Part shown: in pieces, positions 42,061 to 51,937 of the stretch
Layout of the letters: every line of letters starts with the position of its first letter
Numbering within the stretch: position 1 is the first letter of the stretch
NCBI GenBank assembly: GCA_037951105.1
Contig: JBAMJV010008874.1
Span: 1-64,000, forward strand
Direction of reading: 5' to 3'
Length of the DNA: 64,000 bases
From: Echinarachnius parma
Taxonomy: Eukaryota > Echinodermata > Echinoidea > Clypeasteroida > Echinarachniidae
Made by a program: the position numbers and the translations under genes
Notes under the pieces: model-generated
Databases searched by the model: none
What the model was told of the DNA's origin: nothing
Seen by the model: the letters and a program-made list of their open reading frames with translations, nothing else

Positions 42061-42783
42061 TACAATATTATACAGTTATTACATGGCGGTGGAGGGGATA
42101 GCACGGAATATTTCATCCCGAGGGTAGGAATATTCCGTGATTTTCCCGACAACAAATGTAATAACTGTTTTATCATCTGACTGTCAAAATCCGTTGCACT
42201 CGCCCGCGAGAGTCACCTGACATGCATGTACAGTTACAAGTAACGGTACGCGCCGGAAGCGTTTATTTTTTCCGTAACCCTAACGCGTCAGTTTTCCTCA
42301 AAAACTCGTGAAAGCGCGCTGGTAAGCCAAGACTAGCCCCCGCTGCTATTATGCATCAAAATCTTCGGCTCTGCGATACACGAACTAAATAGACAAGTCC
42401 AAGGGCAAGGGTGACCATTAATTAGTGGCCGATCTCGATGCGGACTACGACCACGACAATGAGACTAGGAACATTCATCTAGGGGTATAACTATCACACT
42501 CACAGTCATCATGGTGTATGAAGCCACGATTGTATTGAGAAAATAGTTATAGCTTGCGTGTAAATCAACACACGCGAGCTAGTCTTGGATTTCAGCACGC
42601 TTTTGGCAATTCCGACGCGTTAGGGTTACGGAAAAAATAAACTCGCGCTGTGCGTACAGCCCCTTGACGTTGACGCGAATGGCAGGGGTGAGATATACCC
42701 ATGAAATAGCCTAAATTATTTCCTGGCAGCGCGCGGCATGTACTGTATTTTTGCTAAGTCAGGTGATGAATTACAATATTATA
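42061..42783. mobile_element. Nested inverted-repeat element flanked by a 12-bp direct repeat
   Basis: TACAATATTATA occurs directly repeated at 42,061-42,072 and 42,772-42,783, a candidate target duplication. Inside, a small hairpin (ACAGTTATTACAT / ATGTAATAACTGT, with GGAATATT/AATATTCC nested) occupies 42,071-42,174. An outer inverted pair GTTTATTTTTTCCGTAACCC TAACGCGTC (about 42,262) and GACGCGTTAGGGTTACGGAA AAAATAAAC (about 42,614) encloses the remainder. ACTAGC/GCTAGT and AAGCGCGCT/AGCACGCTTT words continue the pairing. No coding sequence. Confidence 0.6.
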
Positions 42784-43662
42784 TTGCCTTGCCGGGAATT
42801 GTGCAATTTATTGTAGATCGTGTGTGTGTTTGCGTACCTGAGTGAACGTGCCTATAGTTCGTGTCCGTGTATGCGTATGACTGTGTGGTTGGGTGTCTGT
42901 CGTGTTGTATGTGAAAGTGTATATCGGCTCTAATGGTATTGGCGTGACATGGATAATTCATTATGGTTCGTGCGTCCACTCTCGGCTAATCAGCCCGCCA
43001 CGGTACGACGTGGACAAAAACAAATAATTACTCATGTCATGCATGTCGCCCGTTGTCTGTGTGTGACGAACGACGCGTTGTCATGGTTACAAAATGTCCG
43101 TCGAAATTGCCAATTTCCTTTCCCAGAATGATTGGTTCTTGTTAAAATATACATAAATATATCAATATACGCGCTTTTGTATGTCTTGCTCCCATACAAT
43201 ATGCACGCTGCAGATTGTATTTCTATTATAAAAAAGAAATTCCAATAAATATGATATTGACAGATTTTTTTTATCTTAGTACTTTAAAAAAAAAATTATA
43301 ATTAATAGATCATTGTTTATATGTATGTTTTATATAATTAAAACAGGACTGCGGACGTGATATCATGTAGACATATCGTTTAGCGCCCGATGAGTATTTA
43401 TACACATGCGTATTATAGCAAAAGCTAATTAATTAGAATAATAATTTACCTGACGGTAATGAAAATTATGAAAATATTATAAGTATGCAACACGTGTCAT
43501 TTTAGATGCAAAATATGGTTAACTTTAGTCTCAAAATAGTCTTAGCATGAAATTAAGCTCCTACGGTTTCATGAATGATGGGTACTGGTAAAAATACGAA
43601 CACATATTGAAAACCGTGACGAGAAATTGAATTCATCATGGAAATGGCCTGCTATTCCGTTT
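42784..43662. other. No feature recognised
   Basis: Includes a GTGTGTGTTTGCGTACCTGA-type GT-rich patch (42,820-42,920). Otherwise AT-rich and featureless. Confidence 0.35.
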
Positions 43663-43876
43663 AAAGCCCGGCGCAGACAGAGCCGACTCGACCCGATCCG
43701 AGTGGTTTTAATCAGGCTAGAGTTGGGCCCGGTCGGTCGGAGCAGATTTATCGTTTTGAATCGGCCCCAACTGGCATCCTACTGTCTCTCGACTGGCAAA
43801 ATGTGTGTCGCGAGGCACTGAAAACTGAGCCGATCGGAATGACAACCAGTCGTGTCGGCTCTGTCTGCGCCGGGCA
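43663..43876 (+). mobile_element. MITE, family C (copy 3)
   Basis: AAAGCCCGGCGCAGACAGAG then CCGACTCGACCCGATCCGAG...CGGCTCTGTCTGCGCCGGGC. The interior TCTCTCGACTGGCAAAATGT then GTGTCGCGAGGCACTGAAAA is shared with the 55.07-kb copy, its closest relative here. About 214 bp. Confidence 0.9.
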
Positions 43877-44035
43877 TAAGACTTTGAGTTTGACATGCAT
43901 TTTCTAAAAGAGCGTAATAATTTTATAGTTGCGAGTTATGGTATTTACAGAGCGAGCCTATAATCGGGTTTTTCTGTGTTATCTTTATAGTCAATTGTAA
44001 AGGGCAGAACATGTATACAATATAATTCCTAGTCA

Positions 44036-44535
44036 CTGTATGAAAGTGTATGCAAGGAGTGAGAAATTAAAGGAAATGCGTCGTCAAAATGCATGGGAAA
44101 AGCGCACAGGTCAGCGCCATGTTTAGTCAGATCTAGGCGGAATCGTGCGCAAGCGCGCTAATATTCACGCAACTAGAGTGCGTACGTAAGCTACGAAGAG
44201 CGCGGCGAACGTAGGAAAGTGTATGAATGTAGTGAGAAATTAAAGGAAATGCTTCGTCAAAATGCGAAAAGCGCACAGGTCAGCGCCATGTTTTTAGTCA
44301 AAACTAGGCGGAATCGTGCGCAAGCGCGCTAATATTCACGCAACTAGAGTGTGTACGTAAACTACGAAGAGCGCGGCAAGCGTATAGCAAAGTGTATGAA
44401 GGAAGTGAGAAATTAAGGGGACTGCGTCGTCAAAATGGGAAAAGCGCACAGGGCATGTTTTAGGAACCAGGCGGGCGTTTACATGAGTGTGTACGTATAA
44501 AGCTATACGAAGAGCGCGCGCAGCGTACGAGTAGG
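44036..44535. repeat. Three-unit tandem repeat, 173-bp unit
   Basis: GAGAAATTAA at 44,061, 44,234 and 44,407 (exactly 173 apart). Units share GAAAAGCGCACAGG(TCAGCGCC)ATGTTT, AGGCGGAATCGTGCGCAAGC, TATTCACGCAACTAGAGTG, GTACGTAA(G/A)CTACGAAGAGCGCG. Units 1 and 2 are close; unit 3 is shortened in the middle. Confidence 0.95.
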
Positions 44536-44590
44536 CGCCGCCCTGTGTATCTCGTTTTAAAGCGCCATTTGACATGATTACATAGTCTCT

Positions 44591-44995
44591 TTAAATGGAT
44601 CTACAGGTAGTAACACTGTCAACATCCACAAAATGTACTTAGAACTCTAGCGGTTCTCACATACCTCAATGAATTCGTATTTAATAGAAACATGGAACAT
44701 GTTTCGGTTTTCCAAATGTCTATTTTGTTATATACAGATATGTATATGATTGAAATGTTCGGATTTAAAGTTATCTACGGGATAATCAACAATGTGTACA
44801 AAGTAAATGCAATGAGTATTATAAAGTGAATATCACTTTGCATTTTTGCTCATTAGTACTCGCTTGTAAAGTATGACACTCATTTGACCCGAGGTTTTCA
44901 CACATCACTCAGTGGACATACATTATCAGATCACAGAAATAAACACCGTCGTCAGTTGTTGCACTTGTCAACAGAGTAATACTAGATCCCTTTAA
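44591..44995 (+). mobile_element. TTAA-flanked MITE, family B (copy 5, diverged)
   Basis: TTAA-ATGGATCTACAGGTAGTAACACTGTC...AATACTAGATCCC-TTTAA. Landmarks AACTCTAGCGGTTCTC, TGTTTCGGTTTTCC and AATATCACTTTGCATTTTTG are present with several small insertions, so it is older than the other copies. Confidence 0.85.
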
Positions 44996-45538
44996 TGTGC
45001 AGTGAAATCGCAGTATCCATCGAGGCGAATTGATTGATCGGCGCTTTTTGAAGATTATCACGCGAAATGGATTCTAATCGTCTAAAAAGCTATGCTGAAT
45101 TATGAATATGCAATTAAGTTATTGCAATTTGTTGCCCAGTTTTCTAGTTTTATATAAATTAATTATAAATTATAATTAATGATAAATAATGAACTTTGGG
45201 AGTACTATTATCACAATATTACCCCATCTGTTCTATTGCTTTTGAACAAAAAGGGGACATGCATTTGTGTGTGTTTCTGCTGTGCAAGCAATAAAAGGAA
45301 TAAACGTTCCACCGATCTCCAATAAAAGAGCTGGATAAAGTATTGCGATATTTCCTGATAGGGAGAGTTGAATCCACAATACAGCGCGGCCATTTTATAC
45401 TACTACTTCCATACTTTTCTATTGTTCGTTTTATTCGTATTTCTGTTAATTATTACAGTCAATATATATATTGTGACCTTTTCATTATTCAGATCATCGC
45501 CCTTGCCTCGCTTTAATAATGAGAAAGCGATTGAAAAT
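44996..45538. other. No feature recognised
   Basis: AT-rich, short frames only. Confidence 0.35.
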
Positions 45539-45596
45539 ACACATCGATACACATCGATATACATCGATACACATCGATATACATCGATATACATAC
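45539..45596. repeat. (ACACATCGAT)n short tandem repeat
   Basis: ACACATCGATACACATCGAT with TACACATCGATATACATCGAT variants, six units of 10 bp. Confidence 0.95.
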
Positions 45597-45649
45597 TTAA
45601 TTGTTGGATGTGGCGTTGCCCTCCTGACCCGAGGTGACGGGTAGCCATA

Positions 45650-47250
45650 TTTGCATTGTTTTTCTCTTTAGCTTACCGCTTTTTGAGGTTGCAATGTATT
45701 ACTTCTTAGTCCTACCGTATTTAACTCTCTGAACGTGAGCTTACCGCTATTTAGCAATGAAGTAGTCCTTGGTCTTACAGTATTTAACTATCTTTTTAAG
45801 ATGAGGTTACCGCTAAAACATGTCTGCCACGGGGGGGGGGGGGGGTGGGGGTCGGATTATAGTGATGATTCGCCAGAAAAAGCATCTTAGCTTCTATATA
45901 GCTTCTATCACGTGGTATAACATTGTCAATCAATCATATAGTCGTACCCAGTATTCTTTCAAGGGGGTGTTTTAGCTTCATTCAGTGGCGTATTTAGGGT
46001 GTGTTTGAATACCTAAAACAGTCATATTTTCACTATATAAAGGAGAATGTTTGAACACCCCAAGCACCCCCCTCGGTACGCCTATTATGTTATCAATTAT
46101 GCAAGCAGGTAGCTGTGCATGCAGTCATCGTCATTATGTTCATTGTAGGTTGCTAATCTGAACCCACGGCAATGTCTGCCCCCCTGGGGAGGTCGGATGA
46201 TAGTGATGATGCGTTCGAAAAGAATGCTAGTTTTTATTAATATATGAAAACTTGGTATAACATTGGCAATTATGTCATATCTTACTGATAAGAAGGTAGC
46301 TGTGCATGTAGTGGTATATTGTTGCTTATCTGAACACACGCAATGTCAGAGTAAAAACATGTCTTAAAAGTAATGATTTGCCCCAAAAGCATGTAAGCTT
46401 CTTTAATATGAAACACCGTGTAACGTAAACAATGACGTCATATATTAATGATAAGAAGGTAGCTGTGCATGCAGTGGTATATTGTTGCTAATCGGCACAC
46501 ACGGAAAATGTCGGAGTAAAAAAACATTTCTGCACCCCAATGGGGAGGTCGGATAAAAGTAATGATTCGCCCGAAAAGCATGTAAGCTTCTTTAATATGA
46601 AACAAAGTATTACGTAAACAATGACGTCATAGCTTAATGGTTAGAAGGTATTTTTGCATACAGTCCTATTATTACCTGTATTGAAATATTATGCTTACAT
46701 ATTATAATGCAAATTTGGCTATGCCGGAGTAAGGACACGTTAGCCCTTGTGGGGAGGTCGGGGGATAGTAATGAATCGCTCGAAAAGCATCCTAAATTTT
46801 TCAATATGAAACATAGTACACTACATAAGCAATGACGTCACAACTTAATGGCAAGATATAGCACTTTATGGATTAACTATTAGCATACCATACGTTTGGC
46901 ACATCTGTATCATGTATACTGTATATAGAGACATAAAACATACAGTTTATGGTATACAGCCTGCACTCTCGGCAATACGGTTGTTAAACACATGTCTCCC
47001 TCCTGTTGGATAACATGACGATGATTCAGACGAAAAGTATATTAGCTTCTTTGACTAGTATTTTTAGTAAATGATGACGTCATTGCTTAATGAATCGTAA
47101 GAAGGCTTATGGATTAACGTGTAGTAATGCTAGAAAGCTCCGTTTCAGTAGAATGCAAGCAGAATTATCTCAGACTTGTCAGAGTTAAAATATATTAGCC
47201 TATATATAGGGGCAGATACTGATTTTTTCGCGAAGCCTTTTAGCTTCTTT
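45650..47250. repeat. Degenerate tandem array, unit about 170-260 bp
   Basis: GATTCGCCCGAAAAGCATGT then AAGCTTCTTTAATATGAAAC and variants occur near 45,868, 46,208, 46,374, 46,564, 46,764, 47,023 and 47,221. Each is followed by TA(A)CGTAAACAATGACGTCAT, CTTAATG(A)T(A)AGAAGGTA(G)CTGTGCATGCAG and preceded by GGGGAGGTCGGAT(A)ATAGT. A poly(G) element (about 45,955-46,090) explains the long first gap. Two earlier half units carry GAGCTTACCGCTATTT. Noncoding. Confidence 0.85.
45955..46090 (-). mobile_element. Poly(G) element with GGTGTTCAAACA body (copy 2, reversed)
   Basis: GGGGGTGTTTTAGCTTCATTCAGTGGCGTATTTAGGGTGTGTTTGAATACC, then AAAACAGTCATATTTTCACT, GAACACCCCAAGCACCCCCC and GGTACGCCTATTATG: the reverse complement of the 4.2-kb element. 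Inserted in the tandem array. Confidence 0.75.
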
Positions 47251-48189
47251 AGCGCTTGAAGCGTAACAAAAAACATGAGGAATGATTAACCTGAATACAG
47301 AATTATAAACATGCCGTTATCAATTATTCATATATAATGTGATGCAATTTACCATTAAAACGCGCGCAAACAAAGTGACTGTATAATGAGCACACAAACA
47401 TACTCGGACATGAATATTACATGGGAATATACGTGCAAACACACGCATGTGCTCGCACACAGCCATTACACACGCACGAACAAACGCATAATTTATTAAA
47501 GACCCACTTTTTAAAAACAGAATAATGAATACCGTTTAAAGCCACTTTTCTTTGCCTTTTTTCATTCATTGATTCTCCATCTGAATACTCTAATGGTTTA
47601 TACAAACAGCCCAATAATTGTATTATTTCTACTGTAATATTTGTAGCATCTTTGTGTGATATTATATCCAAATCAAATATATGTAATACAAAAGCAAAGT
47701 AAATAACGCAATGTCTGACTCAAACTGCAGACCCCTTAACCCGTTGCCTAATGGAACCTGATGGGTCATGTATTAACTCTATAGGGGTTGCAAAATGGAG
47801 TAGGGAACCAGTTAATTCATCATGTCAAATGGAAGTCAAGTGCCCATCTGATCGTGCTACATGCCTCCACAAACCCACAAACACACTTATGTAGCAAAAC
47901 TGACGACATATCCGCCAAACTGATGACCTCGGCGATTTACGTAACGCAATTAACTCATGCACTGCCTATAGTAATACATGTATATATTTTGCACATGTCA
48001 TACGCATTGGTATCTATAGAGGTGGTACGTTTTATGCCACAACATGATTGTCCCGTGGGCGACATGACTGTGTCTATTTTCTTTGAAAGGCGGTCACCAT
48101 TCGCCTACACTGTTTAAAGTGGCATTGACTATACTATAGGAAGCTAAGAGGGTGGCGTACATAGGCCTATAGGTGGGCGCGAGAGAGGG
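47251..48189. other. No feature recognised
   Basis: CA-rich patch at 47,390-47,490. The 109-codon frame at 47,788-48,117 has no recognisable family or splice context. Confidence 0.35.
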
Positions 48190-48208
48190 GGGAGGGGGGG
48201 GGGGGGTG
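48190..48208. repeat. Poly(G) tract
   Basis: GGGGGGAGGGGGGGGGGGGT within GAGAGAGGGG context; no partner end. Confidence 0.8.
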
Positions 48209-48420
48209 GGGACATTTCCCTCTTAATGCAGATGGATTATAGAACTATTTACTTTTACCTCCTCCTCCCACCCATCATGTAGGAGATTGAGATGGAATGA
48301 GTTGAAGCATATTACATAATAAGATGTATGTGTTTAATTAGTATCAAGCGATTCATTTCTTTTTTTCATAAAATTAATTTGTGTTAATAGTTCAATATTA
48401 TTGCTTAATCGATCTATAGA

Positions 48421-48448
48421 TTAATTGATTGATTGATCGATTGATTGG

Positions 48449-48487
<39 letters not shown>

Positions 48488-48488
48488 G

Positions 48489-48570
<82 letters not shown>

Positions 48571-48592
48571 CATTCATTCATTCATGCATTCA
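48421..48592. repeat. (GATT)n microsatellite
   Basis: About forty repeats of TTGA/GATT with a few TTGG changes, ending in CATTCATTCATTCATGCATT. Confidence 0.98.
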
Positions 48593-49244
48593 CTCAATAA
48601 ACCATTCAAACACAAAATATGAACCAAAATGATATTATAAATGCGTGTTAGCTTGTCAGTATTAAAGGATAATGTAGTTTCAGGTAGCATATAGTTCTTT
48701 ATTTCCACAGGAAATCAATATAACTGTACCAATTCACCTTGTGATCAACATTTATATTTGAACTAGTATACGGTAGGTTTTTTTGGTACACGAAAGGTCA
48801 TACTAGACTCATGCTCCATTTGCAGCGGTATTCAGAAATAATTTGTGCAATTAGAAATATTGTAAAAGAATTCCATTAGCAAAAATTCGGTCATAATCAA
48901 ACGCAGTATTTGGTTTATCATTAATCAATTACAGATTTTAGCCTCGGCCACTCGCCTCCGTTAATTCGGCTTTAATATACACACCATCCATGACCAGAGA
49001 TGATTTTGCAATGACCGATTTCATAAAATATTGTGTATCCATTCAGATTTACAATCGGCTTGGGTGTTGATGATTCTGTCACTGCGGATTATTAAAATCT
49101 ATACCTCCACGCACATTTGACCTTAACCTATAAAACAAATGAAAATGGAAGGCTTTCACATATACAGTACAAGCCATTGATCTGGAAATTACAATACAAA
49201 GTACATGTATTTCCATTCACAATTTTGCGAAAAGTGAGTTGAAG
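48593..49244. other. No feature recognised
   Basis: No coding, repeat or paired structure supported. Confidence 0.35.
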
Positions 49245-49345
49245 CAGTGGCGTATAGCGCGGTCAGACTGATTTTTAACTATTATTTTTGTTTTTGTTGG
49301 GGGGGGGGGGGGCGCGAATGATTCGGGAAACGCCTTAATATGAAT
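49245..49345 (+). mobile_element. Poly(G) element, family G fragment
   Basis: GCAGTGGCGTATAGCGCGGTCAGACTG, G run and GGCGCGAATGATTCGGGAA correspond to the left part of the 26.6-kb copy; the right end is missing. Confidence 0.65.
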
Positions 49346-49374
49346 TTATGTCTTTTAAAGCTATATTGTTACCA

Positions 49375-49743
49375 TTAAAGGGATCTACTTACTTTGTTGA
49401 CATGTGCAAGATCTACCAAAGGGTGGATCAAATTTATATTTCTGTAATCTGATATAATGCTGTGTCAACTTAGTAATGTGTGAAAATTCCAAGGTAAATG
49501 AATGTCATGTGTCCGAGTAATGAAAGGAAATCCAAAGTGACATTTGCTGACTCATTGCACTAACTGTGTACACAAGTATCATTCTGCAGTGGATAGTTAT
49601 ACATCCGAACACTTTAGTTATACATATTTTTATAACGAAAGGGAAATTCGAAAAAATAGAAATACTGTTCTATGCTTGTGTTTGTTTTACGAGTTTTTTT
49701 TAAGAGTTTTTGTAGATTTTGACAATTTTGCTTGATCCCTTAA
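49375..49743 (-). mobile_element. TTAA-flanked MITE, family B (copy 6, reversed)
   Basis: TTAA-AGGGATCTACTTACTTTGTTG...GACAATTTTGCTTGATCCC-TTAA. CACATTACTAAGTTGACAC, AAAGTGACATTTGCTGACTC and AACGAAAGGGAAATTCGAAAA place it in family B in reverse. It has lost the third T before the right TTAA. Confidence 0.85.
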
Positions 49744-49798
49744 AGATATGAGCTATTAATTGCCAATGTTTTACTATTTTTCGAAGTAAAAGAAGATC

Positions 49799-50081
49799 AG
49801 GCCCCATATCCATGAAACCCCGTTAGCTTAGTTCATTGCTAAGTGTATTTTAAATGGGCAGTTAATTAAGCAACAAACAGTTTTCCTAGTCCTCAACTAG
49901 GGTCAACTGGGTAAGCCTTATGGGTATGTTCTATTAAAGTCAACGTTAGTTAGCAATTTAAAAGATTATGTGTATAATTTAAATACAATGAAATGAGATG
50001 AAATTTATTTACCAAACAACAACATCGTTAATATACTTAATAGCAAGGAACTAAGCTAGCGGGCTTTCATGAATATGGCCC
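49799..50081. mobile_element. Inverted-repeat MITE, family K (CATGAAACCCCGTTAGCTTAG)
   Basis: GGCCCCATATCCATGAAACC then CCGTTAGCTTAGTTCATTGCT is mirrored by TAGCAAGGAACTAAGCTAGC then GGGCTTTCATGAATATGGCCC. Arms of about 42 bp; AGTGTATTTTAA / TTAATATACTT extend it. It directly abuts the next palindromic MITE at CCAGG. Confidence 0.85.
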
Positions 50082-50399
50082 AGGGGGGTGTTTCACAAAG
50101 ATCCTAAGTTGAACTTAACTCTAAGTTGGACTTAAAAAGTATGGAAAGCCATTAGTTTCTTTGAAAACAATTATTTGTAAAAGTCCTTTCAAAAGGTAAA
50201 AAATGTAGTTTCAAATCATTAATTTTTTTCTATTATCAAGGAAAGTTCATGTTCTTCATGCAACATTTATGAAAAGTCTAACATTCTTGCTTTGTTGCTT
50301 TTGAATATATTGTATTCGAAGACTACAAATGGCTTTCCATAATAGTTAAGTCCAACTTAGAGTTAAGTTCAACTTAGGATCTTCGTGAAACACCCCCAG
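50081..50399. mobile_element. Palindromic MITE, family I (copy 2)
   Basis: CAGGGGGGTGTTTCACAAAGATCC, AAGTTGAACTTAACTCTAAG, TTGGACTTAAAAAGTATGGAAAGCCATT and the mirror AATGGCTTTCCATAATAGTTAAG, TCCAACTTAGAGTTAAGTTC, AACTTAGGATCTTCGTGAAACACCCCC. Same family as 38,032-38,368. Confidence 0.9.
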
Positions 50400-50751
50400 G
50401 TGTTTTACGACCGAATCATCGCGAGCTTACCCATGAGGCGGGCAAGGTTTTACTTTGACATTGCCCACAATACTGATTAGTATCTAACAATGCACATGAC
50501 ATAGTATTGAAGAACTACGCTATCTCTTGAATTTACATGTATAGTTATAGCAATAGTCCTTTAAGTATAATTTTTTTCCAAATGACGCAAGTCTGTGGCT
50601 ATTTATATCATTATAACAAAGCAAAACAATAAAAAGGTATTCCATGAACGAATGGCCTGAATCCGCGTTCAACCGTATCATTTGGATGCATACATAATTA
50701 AATCATGCGATGACAATGTAGTCCGTGGCGTCGTTAAATGGGGACATGTTT

Positions 50752-50903
50752 GTAATAATAATAATTATAATCATAATTATAATAATAATTATAATAATAA
50801 TTATAATAATAATTATAATAATAATTATAATAATAATTATAATAATAATTATAATAATGATGCTACTACTACTACTACTACTACTAATATTACTACTAAT
50901 ATA
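50752..50903. repeat. 12-bp AT repeat followed by (CTA)n
   Basis: AATAATAATTAT repeated about nine times (50,752-50,860), then TGATGCTACTACTACTACTA and ATATTACTACTAATAT. Asn/Tyr and poly-Ile frames are its translation. Confidence 0.97.
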
Positions 50904-51442
50904 TTGCTTGTAAGGGGGATACGTCGTTGGTGTTGCTGTTGATTTAATTTGGGGGCGATATCATTCCATTTTGAATGATTGTGCTAAAACGATTATTTAT
51001 CTCATTTAACAATATTATGATCAATCATACCATGACAATTTCCAAATCAAAGGAAGCTTAACGAGGCTTTGTTATATGACACACATTGCCTCCCCCCCCC
51101 CCCTCCCCCCCCCCACCCCCTCCTCCACCCCCTCCTCGAGAATTTTCTCCTCATCGTATCCGGAAACCGAACTTTTACCTTCATACCCTTAGGTTGTATG
51201 TCTGCATGCGCTACAGAATGATACGATAACCTCGCCCGGAGTGTCATTTACGTGGGCACTTTTATGAATGGATGATGATCGTTCTGACGCACGCAAGATA
51301 AGTAAAGTGATACTTGATATAGAAATAAATAATAAATACACGTCAGACAAAACATGTGTAGTTTATGTGAAAGCACATGCATGCACTTCCGACTAAAGTA
51401 AATTATGTATAGTATCGTTGGGATATTTCGGAAGTAAACAGT
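50904..51442. other. No gene seen; C-rich block
   Basis: A C-rich block at 51,090-51,135 (CCCCCCCCTCCCCCCCCCCA, CCCCCTCCTCC). Otherwise no structure recognised. Confidence 0.4.
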
Positions 51443-51613
51443 ATACAAATGATGCGCAGGCATGAGTGGGTCGGTAGGAATTGTTTGCACAAGGTAACTA
51501 TGGAACTGTTAAACCCACGAGAAGAAGCCGAGTGGGTTTAGACTAGTTTCCATAGTTACCGCATGCAAACAATTCCACCGACCCACGAAATAAACTTGCG
51601 CATCATCTGTTTT
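51443..51613. repeat. Long hairpin (arms about 75 bp)
   Basis: GATGATGCGCAGGCATGAGT, GGGTCGGTAGGAATTGTTTGCA, AAGGTAACTATGGAACTGTT, AAACCCAC at 51,450-51,518 is mirrored by GTGGGTTTAGACTAGTTTCC, ATAGTTACCGCATGCAAAC, AATTCCACCGACCCACGAAA, TTGCGCATCATC ending at 51,606. The turn is about GAGAAGAAGCCGA. A MITE without a preserved target duplication is the simplest reading. Confidence 0.85.
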
Positions 51614-51937
51614 ATAGAATGGGCATTGTTACGCCCCCCAAAAAGTCAAAAAATTAAAAATTAGAAAAATTACCGGATGCATGAAATAATTTTACCGGAC
51701 GCATGAAATTTTTTACCGGACGCATGACATTTTTTACCGGACGCATGATTTTTTTACCGGACGCATGAATTGTTTTACCGGACGCATGACATTTTTACCG
51801 GACGCATGAAATTTTTACCGGACGCATGATTTTTTTTACCGGACGCATGACTTTTCATGCATCCAGTACAATTAATTGTCTGCACAAATTTTGCTCTCAA
51901 CCAATCAGATTGCAGGGATTTATCAACCCATTCTATA
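51613..51937. mobile_element. Inverted-ended element carrying a nine-unit ACCGGACGCATG array
   Basis: TATAGAATGGG (51,613-51,623) and CCCATTCTATA (51,927-51,937) are perfect inverted ends of 11 bp. Inside, TTTTTACCGGACGCATGA(A/C)AT repeats nine times at about 51,669-51,860 with a constant ACCGGACGCATGA core and a variable 5-9-base A/T linker. The right flank CAACCAATCAGATTGCAGGG is unique in the window. The first unit has ACCGGATGCATGA and the ending TGCATCCAGTA is a worn inverted unit. Confidence 0.7.

Noticed and set aside
42262..42645. Telomere-like CCCTAA as an interstitial telomeric repeat
   Set aside because: Only one unit at each arm of an inverted repeat.
51669..51860. Regular short repeats resembling a CRISPR array
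   Set aside because: The spacers are only 5-9 A/T-rich bases and the context is a eukaryotic inverted-ended element; no cas genes or leader.
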